26,382 nt of DNA. Origin: a virus. Below are positions 22,401 to 26,382 of the stretch, piece by piece (position 1 is the stretch's first letter; each line of letters opens with the position of its first letter). The notes under the pieces were generated by a model. The model did not search any database and was not told the origin of the DNA. It saw only the letters and a list, made by a program, of their open reading frames with translations. Both the position numbers and the translations under genes were made by a program. The stretch lies in IMG/VR virus record IMGVR_UViG_3300003937_000051, positions 1-26,382 of that record, one strand, 5' to 3'.

Positions 22401-23286
22401 TAAACACACCGATGTATTAATGAACCAGGATCTAAATCTAATGATGCCGAATAAACAGGCATGGTTGGATTTAGCAGGTGACTGGCAAGATCCATTCGAG
22501 GCTCCACAATTAGTAGACCATGATGGATTTAAAGTAGTCAGAGAAGATCTAATGGGATTTGGTTCTAAATGTAGATTTGGAGATATTCTAGTTAGTACTT
22601 GTAAACAAGATACTCTAGTATATGTTCAACCTAGATATGGATTTGCAGGTATCTCACTTGCGTATCTAGCAAAGAAGTATAATAAGAAACTTGTACTATT
22701 TAGTCCAAGTCAAAAAGAGATTTCAGACCACCAAGCCATTTGTGTTGAGATGGGAGCTGAAATGAAATTTAAAAGAATTGCAGCAATGCCAGTTTTAAAT
22801 GCTCACGCTAAGAAATGGGCAGAATCAAACAATGCATTTTTTATTCCCCTAGGACTTCGCCATGAATTGGTTACAGCAGCCGCTGTGAAGGTCGCGCATG
22901 ACCTTGCAGAGAAACATGGCTATCCAGAAGAAGTATGGTCAGCAATATCCACTGGCGTTCTACAACGCTCTTTACAAATAGCTTGGCCTGATGCTAAGTT
23001 TAATGGAGTTGCAGTAGCAAGAAATATTAAGAAGGGTGAAAGAGGTATTGCAGAAATATGGTCACATCCAAAAGCATTTACACAAGATGTAGATCCACAA
23101 TATAATCCACCATTCCCATCGGCTATGAATTACGATGCGAAGGCTTGGGAGTTTATGACAAAGCATGGAAATCCTGGTGCCTGGTTTTGGAATGTTGGTG
23201 GAGATCCTAAACCAAAAGATATTAACACAAAATCGTTAACAAAGTCCGAAAGAGCTTGGGGCGAAATACTTGAAACAGATAAGTAA
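22390..23286 (+). CDS. PLP-dependent enzyme, fold type II
   Basis: The protein (298 aa) has the layout of tryptophan synthase beta/cysteine synthase/ACC-deaminase-type enzymes. FGSKCRFGDI (57-66) offers Lys60 as the candidate Schiff-base residue in a G-S/N-K-x-R context. GFAGISLAYLAKKYNKKLVLFSP (84-106) is the phosphate-side Rossmann helix, and FIPLGLRHELVTAAA resembles a phosphate-binding Gly loop. It is shorter than most relatives (about 330-400), so part of the mobile domain is probably reduced. Fold-type-II enzymes act on serine- or cysteine-like amino acids by elimination or replacement. In this cassette it could alter an amino acid already joined to a DNA base, or make the donor amine. 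Confidence 0.6.
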   Translation: MAHNKHTDVLMNQDLNLMMPNKQAWLDLAGDWQDPFEAPQLVDHDGFKVVREDLMGFGSKCRFGDILVSTCKQDTLVYVQPRYGFAGISLAYLAKKYNKKLVLFSPSQKEISDHQAICVEMGAEMKFKRIAAMPVLNAHAKKWAESNNAFFIPLGLRHELVTAAAVKVAHDLAEKHGYPEEVWSAISTGVLQRSLQIAWPDAKFNGVAVARNIKKGERGIAEIWSHPKAFTQDVDPQYNPPFPSAMNYDAKAWEFMTKHGNPGAWFWNVGGDPKPKDINTKSLTKSERAWGEILETDK

Positions 23287-23315
23287 ATCTAACTATAACA
23301 ATTAAATAAAAATAT

Positions 23316-23780
23316 ATGGCGAACGCAGATAACAAATGTGCAGATTTGGAAGTCCAAGACTTTCATTCAGAAGCAGAAGACACATTGGGTCTTATTTACA
23401 ACAAACAAGTAGAATTACAAAAGCGTTTAGGCTTCGACTTTACAGGTTGGAACTTAAAGCAAATTGCAGATTTCTGGTGTGTAAATAAACACGCAATGTC
23501 AGATGAATTAAATGAAATGTTTGATGCCCTTGGAGGTATTAACGACGGTATTGCCTCAGGTGCATGGAAATACTGGAAGAGTACTAATGCTCAAGCAGCT
23601 GATATGAAGATTGAAGATCTTTCTAAAGCTGATAAATTAGAATTATTTTATGAATGGATTGATGGATTGCATTTCTATATGAACTTTGCAATTTCTATTG
23701 GTATGACGAGTAAGGATATTGTTAACCTGTACATGGCGAAGAACGCAGAGAACCATGACCGTCAAAACCGAGGATATTAA
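23316..23780 (+). CDS. 56: dCTP/dUTP pyrophosphatase, T4 gp56 type
   Basis: The enzyme hydrolyses dCTP and dUTP to monophosphates, which in T4 keeps ordinary cytosine out of phage DNA and supplies dCMP/dUMP for hydroxymethylation. The 154-residue protein (T4 gp56: 171) is an all-alpha NTP pyrophosphatase. The ExxE helix is SDELNEMFDAL (E64, E67), a second acidic helix is EWIDGLHFYMNF, and the end NLYMAKNAENHDRQNRGY closely matches T4's LYYLKNKENFARQDNGY; the middle W-K-x-W-K segment also matches. A stop-start overlap (TAATG) couples it to gene 43. Its presence beside modification-type genes supports a modified genome. Confidence 0.88.
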   Translation: MANADNKCADLEVQDFHSEAEDTLGLIYNKQVELQKRLGFDFTGWNLKQIADFWCVNKHAMSDELNEMFDALGGINDGIASGAWKYWKSTNAQAADMKIEDLSKADKLELFYEWIDGLHFYMNFAISIGMTSKDIVNLYMAKNAENHDRQNRGY

Positions 23781-25192
23781 TGCTATTAGATATTGAACAA
23801 AAAGAGAATGAGTTAATTGTATCTTACTTTAATAAAGAAGGTACAGTATCATTTAAACGCTATCCGGTAAAGCAGTTTCAAAATTGGGTCGTAACGAAAG
23901 ATGATGACAAGTGGAGAGACCCAAACATGAAAAACTGGGATGGCAGAACTTTAAAGAAGTCTAGATCCAGGACTTTTAATAAGTTTTCATTACTTTATTT
24001 TATGGATTCTCTTTCTCAAGAAGATCGAGATGAGATCTATGAGTTCAATATGCCTCGCACCTATTTTGTTGATATTGAGACTGAGATTGTAGATGGTTTT
24101 CCAAAACCTGAAGAAGCTAAGTCTCGTATATTAACATTCTCAATTATCACCCCAGAGCGTAAAGCTATCGTTCTTGGTCTAGAAGATTTGTCTGCAGAAC
24201 AAATTAAAAAGATCGAAGATGATACTAATGCTCATTTTAAAACAGGTGATTATGACCAGGACTGGGAATTTAGTTATTACAAGTTCAAAGATGAATACAA
24301 TATGTTGTATACATTCTTGCACAAGTTTTTACCTAAGTTTCCTATGATGACTGGTTGGAACTTTATCAACTATGACTGGCAATATATTGTCAACAGATGT
24401 AAAAGACTACAAATCGATTTAACCGATGTTGCTATCACAGGAGCATTAGATAAAAAAGATTCTAGACCTTTACACATGGGTATTTTAGACTACATGCAAT
24501 TGTACGATAAATATGATAGATCTGGACACGTAAAAGAATCAAACGCATTAGCATTTGTATCTGGCGCAGTCTTAGATGGTATAAGTAAGATTAATTATAG
24601 TGGTTCATTACAAGACCTTTATGAAAACGATTTTCAAAAATATGTTTTCTATAATGTAATTGACTCGGTATTAGTTTACTATATTGACCAGAAGCTTAGG
24701 TCAATGGAAGTTCTGCTAACGTTAGCAACTATTACTAAAATGCCACTATATAAAGCTGCCTCACCGGTGGCTATTACTGAATCTTTAATCGCTCGTAAGT
24801 TAGCCGAACAGGATAAACGTATCGGTACCGAGTGGGACAGAGAAGATGGTAAAAAAGATGCAAAGTACGCTGGAGCCTTTGTTAAAGAACCTTTATCCGG
24901 ATATTATAGTGGAGTAAGCGCATTTGACTTTGCGTCACTATATCCATCTGTGATGAGGCAATTTAATATATCTCCGGATTCGTTCATCGAAATTGTTCCT
25001 GAAGCGGAAGTTAAGGAACGTAGAAAAGACCAAGATGTTATAGTTTGTCAGAATGGAGTTGTTTACTCAAAAGAAGAAAGCGTTCTTAAAAAGATCTTAG
25101 GAGATTTATATGCTCAAAGAAAAGATTACAAGAAAACTTCTTATGATTATTACACTAAAGCTGATGAATTACAAAAAAAATTTAGTCTATAA
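23780..25192 (+). CDS. 43: DNA polymerase gp43, N-terminal half (split or broken gene)
   Basis: The 470-residue product is the first half of a family B polymerase (T4 gp43: 898 aa). It has the complete 3'-5' exonuclease domain: Exo I FVDIETE (D98, E100), Exo II GWNFINYDW, Exo III YNVIDSVLVYY. It continues into the palm with motif A DFASLYPSVMR (383-393) and stops after a Lys/Tyr-rich fingers segment (KTSYDYYTKADEL). Motif B (K-x6-Y-G) and motif C (D-T-D) are absent. No continuation exists in any frame in the 158 bases before nrdB, so this is not a simple frameshift. Split gp43A/gp43B genes with a break in the fingers are known in some Aeromonas T4-like phages; the second half is expected outside this window. 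A broken, inactive gene is the alternative. Confidence 0.85.
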   Translation: MLLDIEQKENELIVSYFNKEGTVSFKRYPVKQFQNWVVTKDDDKWRDPNMKNWDGRTLKKSRSRTFNKFSLLYFMDSLSQEDRDEIYEFNMPRTYFVDIETEIVDGFPKPEEAKSRILTFSIITPERKAIVLGLEDLSAEQIKKIEDDTNAHFKTGDYDQDWEFSYYKFKDEYNMLYTFLHKFLPKFPMMTGWNFINYDWQYIVNRCKRLQIDLTDVAITGALDKKDSRPLHMGILDYMQLYDKYDRSGHVKESNALAFVSGAVLDGISKINYSGSLQDLYENDFQKYVFYNVIDSVLVYYIDQKLRSMEVLLTLATITKMPLYKAASPVAITESLIARKLAEQDKRIGTEWDREDGKKDAKYAGAFVKEPLSGYYSGVSAFDFASLYPSVMRQFNISPDSFIEIVPEAEVKERRKDQDVIVCQNGVVYSKEESVLKKILGDLYAQRKDYKKTSYDYYTKADELQKKFSL

Positions 25193-25201
25193 ATCAGAAG
25201 T

Positions 25202-25249
25202 TTATTAGCACTTGCGGGATATATAAATCACTAGCAGCGCTGCTAATAA
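25202..25249. repeat. Nested inverted repeats between split gp43 and nrdB
   Basis: TTATTAGCA (25202-25210) and TGCTAATAA (25241-25249) are perfect complements, and the 3' part also belongs to a perfect 14-bp palindrome TAGCAGCGCTGCTA (25232-25245). The two pairings exclude each other. A GATATATAA box (25218-25226) lies in the loop of the larger structure. Confidence 0.6.
25218..25226 (+). promoter_or_regulatory. GATATATAA motif upstream of nrdB
   Basis: Exact copy of the candidate late-promoter box, about 125 bases before the nrdB ATG and upstream of a hairpin terminator, so a transcript from here would have to pass that terminator. Confidence 0.25.
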
Positions 25250-25270
25250 TTCAGATTACAGATTAGATTA

Positions 25271-25296
25271 AGAGGGGTCTCACAAGACCTTTTTTG
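25271..25296 (+). terminator. Hairpin terminator before nrdB
   Basis: GGTCT (25276-25280), loop CACA, AGACC (25285-25289), then TTTTTT to 25295, with G-T and A-T pairs extending the stem at the base. It ends the gene 43 transcript; 25297-25350 is AT-rich and holds no gene. Confidence 0.65.
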
Positions 25297-25350
25297 GCCT
25301 ATACTATTTTTAAAAACTTAAATTAACTAAAAAAACAACTTATTAGCAAT

Positions 25351-26355
25351 ATGTCATCATTATTTACAGAAAGAATTCCCTTTAAGCCTTTTGAATACCC
25401 AGAATACTACACAGAAGGTTGGTTAAAACAAGCTCAAGCCTTCTGGCTACATACAGAAATTTCAATGCAAGGTGATGTAAAGGATTGGAATGAAAATCTT
25501 TTACCACATGAAAAGCATTTAGTAGGAAATATCCTATTAGGTTTTGCACAAACAGAATGTGCAGTATCAGATTATTGGACAACTATGGTAACTAGATGGT
25601 TCCCAAAACATGAAATCAAACAAATGGCTATGATGTTTGGTTCTCAAGAAACTATTCACGCAACAGCATATTCATACTTAAATGAAACTTTAGGTCTAGA
25701 AGACTTTGAAGCATTTTTACATGAACCTTCTATGGCAGATAAATTTGACTTATTAACTTCAACTACTGCGGAATATACACATGATGACTTAGCCAAAGAT
25801 GCTACTGCAAGAAAAGAGGTTGCAAGATCTTTAGCAATTTTTTCTGCTTTTGCAGAAGGAGTAAGCCTCTACAGTTCTTTTGCAGTTTTATACTCATTCC
25901 AAATGAGAAACTTATTAAAGGGAATTGGTCAACAAATGAAATGGTCAGTAAGAGATGAATCTTTACATTCTAGAATGGGATGTCAATTATTTAAGCACAT
26001 GTGCCAGGAATATCCTGAATTGAAACAAGAGGTTTATGCTGACGTATTACAAGCAGCAGACTTAATGCGCAAAATGGAGCATAAGTTTATTGATAAAATC
26101 TTTGAGCAAGGCGATCTAGATAATCTAAAAGCTCAAGATTTAAAAGAATTTATTAACAAGAGAACTAACGAAAAGTTAGTTGAATTAGGATACGAATCCG
26201 AATTTGAGTTTGATGAAGAATCAGCAGGACAATTAGATTGGTTCTATCATTTAACAGGTGGACATACTCACACAGATTTTTTCGCAGTTAGACCAACTGA
26301 CTACGCAAAAGCTGGTGAAGGTGAAAACTGGGACGAAGACGATTTATTTGATTAA
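25351..26355 (+). CDS. nrdB: Class I ribonucleotide reductase small subunit
   Basis: NrdB holds the radical cofactor that lets the large subunit reduce ribonucleotides to deoxyribonucleotides. Aligned by spacing to E. coli R2, the ligands are E69 (D84 in E. coli), E100, H103, E169, E203 and H206, with the radical Tyr at Y107 (Y122) and Trp32 in the W48 position. The spacings between ligands (31, 3 and 34) equal those of E. coli. The first ligand is therefore Glu, as in Chlamydia R2, but the Tyr is kept. The acidic C-terminus (ENWDEDDLFD) would dock to the large subunit. The 334-residue length is a little short of E. coli (376). nrdA is not seen here and may follow. Confidence 0.88.
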   Translation: MSSLFTERIPFKPFEYPEYYTEGWLKQAQAFWLHTEISMQGDVKDWNENLLPHEKHLVGNILLGFAQTECAVSDYWTTMVTRWFPKHEIKQMAMMFGSQETIHATAYSYLNETLGLEDFEAFLHEPSMADKFDLLTSTTAEYTHDDLAKDATARKEVARSLAIFSAFAEGVSLYSSFAVLYSFQMRNLLKGIGQQMKWSVRDESLHSRMGCQLFKHMCQEYPELKQEVYADVLQAADLMRKMEHKFIDKIFEQGDLDNLKAQDLKEFINKRTNEKLVELGYESEFEFDEESAGQLDWFYHLTGGHTHTDFFAVRPTDYAKAGEGENWDEDDLFD

Positions 26356-26363
26356 ATATTAAT

Positions 26364-26382
26364 ATGAAAGACAATAATAAAA
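26364..26382 (+). CDS. Start of a further gene, cut by window edge
   Basis: An ATG eight bases after the nrdB stop opens a frame M-K-D-N-N-K that runs off the window. The A-rich context matches other starts here. The ribonucleotide reductase large subunit or an accessory gene would be typical at this place, but six codons cannot show it. Confidence 0.35.

Noticed and set aside
23780-25350. Frameshift or sequencing error as cause of the short gp43
   Set aside because: No frame in 25193-25350 continues into polymerase motifs B or C, and nrdB begins at 25351.
1-26382. tRNA genes, CRISPR arrays and insertion sequences
   Set aside because: I saw no cloverleaf-like sequence in the short gaps, no regularly spaced repeats and no transposase or integrase motif.

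Overview
This window looks like part of the genome of a T4-like (Straboviridae-related) myophage that infects a member of the Bacteroidetes, probably a flavobacterium. The T4 link rests on recognisable homologues of gp32 (ssDNA-binding protein), gp61 (primase), UvsY, UvsW, gp56 (dCTPase/dUTPase), gp43 (DNA polymerase) and NrdB, plus a tail-tube-like protein. The host guess rests on low GC and on starts that mostly lack Shine-Dalgarno sequences and instead have A-rich leaders. No host gene is visible, and the host call is an inference. Nearly every gene is on the + strand; one small gene at 3108-3398 is on the - strand.

Layout. 1-1865: end of a tail/baseplate region. 1881-2931: a small leader-bearing protein and a RuvC-like nuclease. 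2932-3555: a convergent/divergent junction with hairpins, a small minus-strand gene and its promoter-like element. 3556-7967: replication and recombination block (ssb, primase, uvsY, uvsW). 8002-18679: about 10.7 kb of large proteins, most of which begin with, or contain, a short leader of the form M-K-x(3-4)-F-x-x-[FY]-L-x-E. The block contains two ligase-type nucleotidyltransferases, one fused to an NMN-adenylyltransferase-like domain, a CCA-adding/poly(A)-polymerase-type enzyme and several proteins of unknown function. 18674-19561: a promoter-like element followed by a small basic protein and a metallophosphoesterase. 19626-23780: a compact, overlapping cassette that looks like DNA-base metabolism or hypermodification (DUF6378-like protein, SGNH-like protein, a putative alpha-glutamyl/putrescinyl-thymidine pyrophosphorylase-like protein, a PLP fold-type-II enzyme, gp56). 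23780-26382: the N-terminal half of gp43, a structured intergenic stretch, nrdB and the first codons of another gene.

The most interesting idea here is the leader family. The leader resembles the capsid-targeting sequence of T4 internal head proteins (MKTYQEFIAE, recalled from the T4 literature), which directs proteins into the prohead and is cut by the gp21 protease after [LI]-x-E. If it works the same way here, the phage would package and inject RNA-end repair, tRNA 3'-end and NAD-related enzymes together with its DNA. Similar [LIVM]-[NT]-E sites lie at apparent domain borders inside several long proteins, suggesting virion polyproteins. Both points are sequence-based inferences that virion proteomics could test.

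Other points of note are a 60-bp element present in two inverted, 59/60-identical copies upstream of two small-gene units, a gp32 that has lost its zinc ligands, and a gp43 gene that stops before the fingers/palm motifs with no second half in the remaining 1.2 kb.
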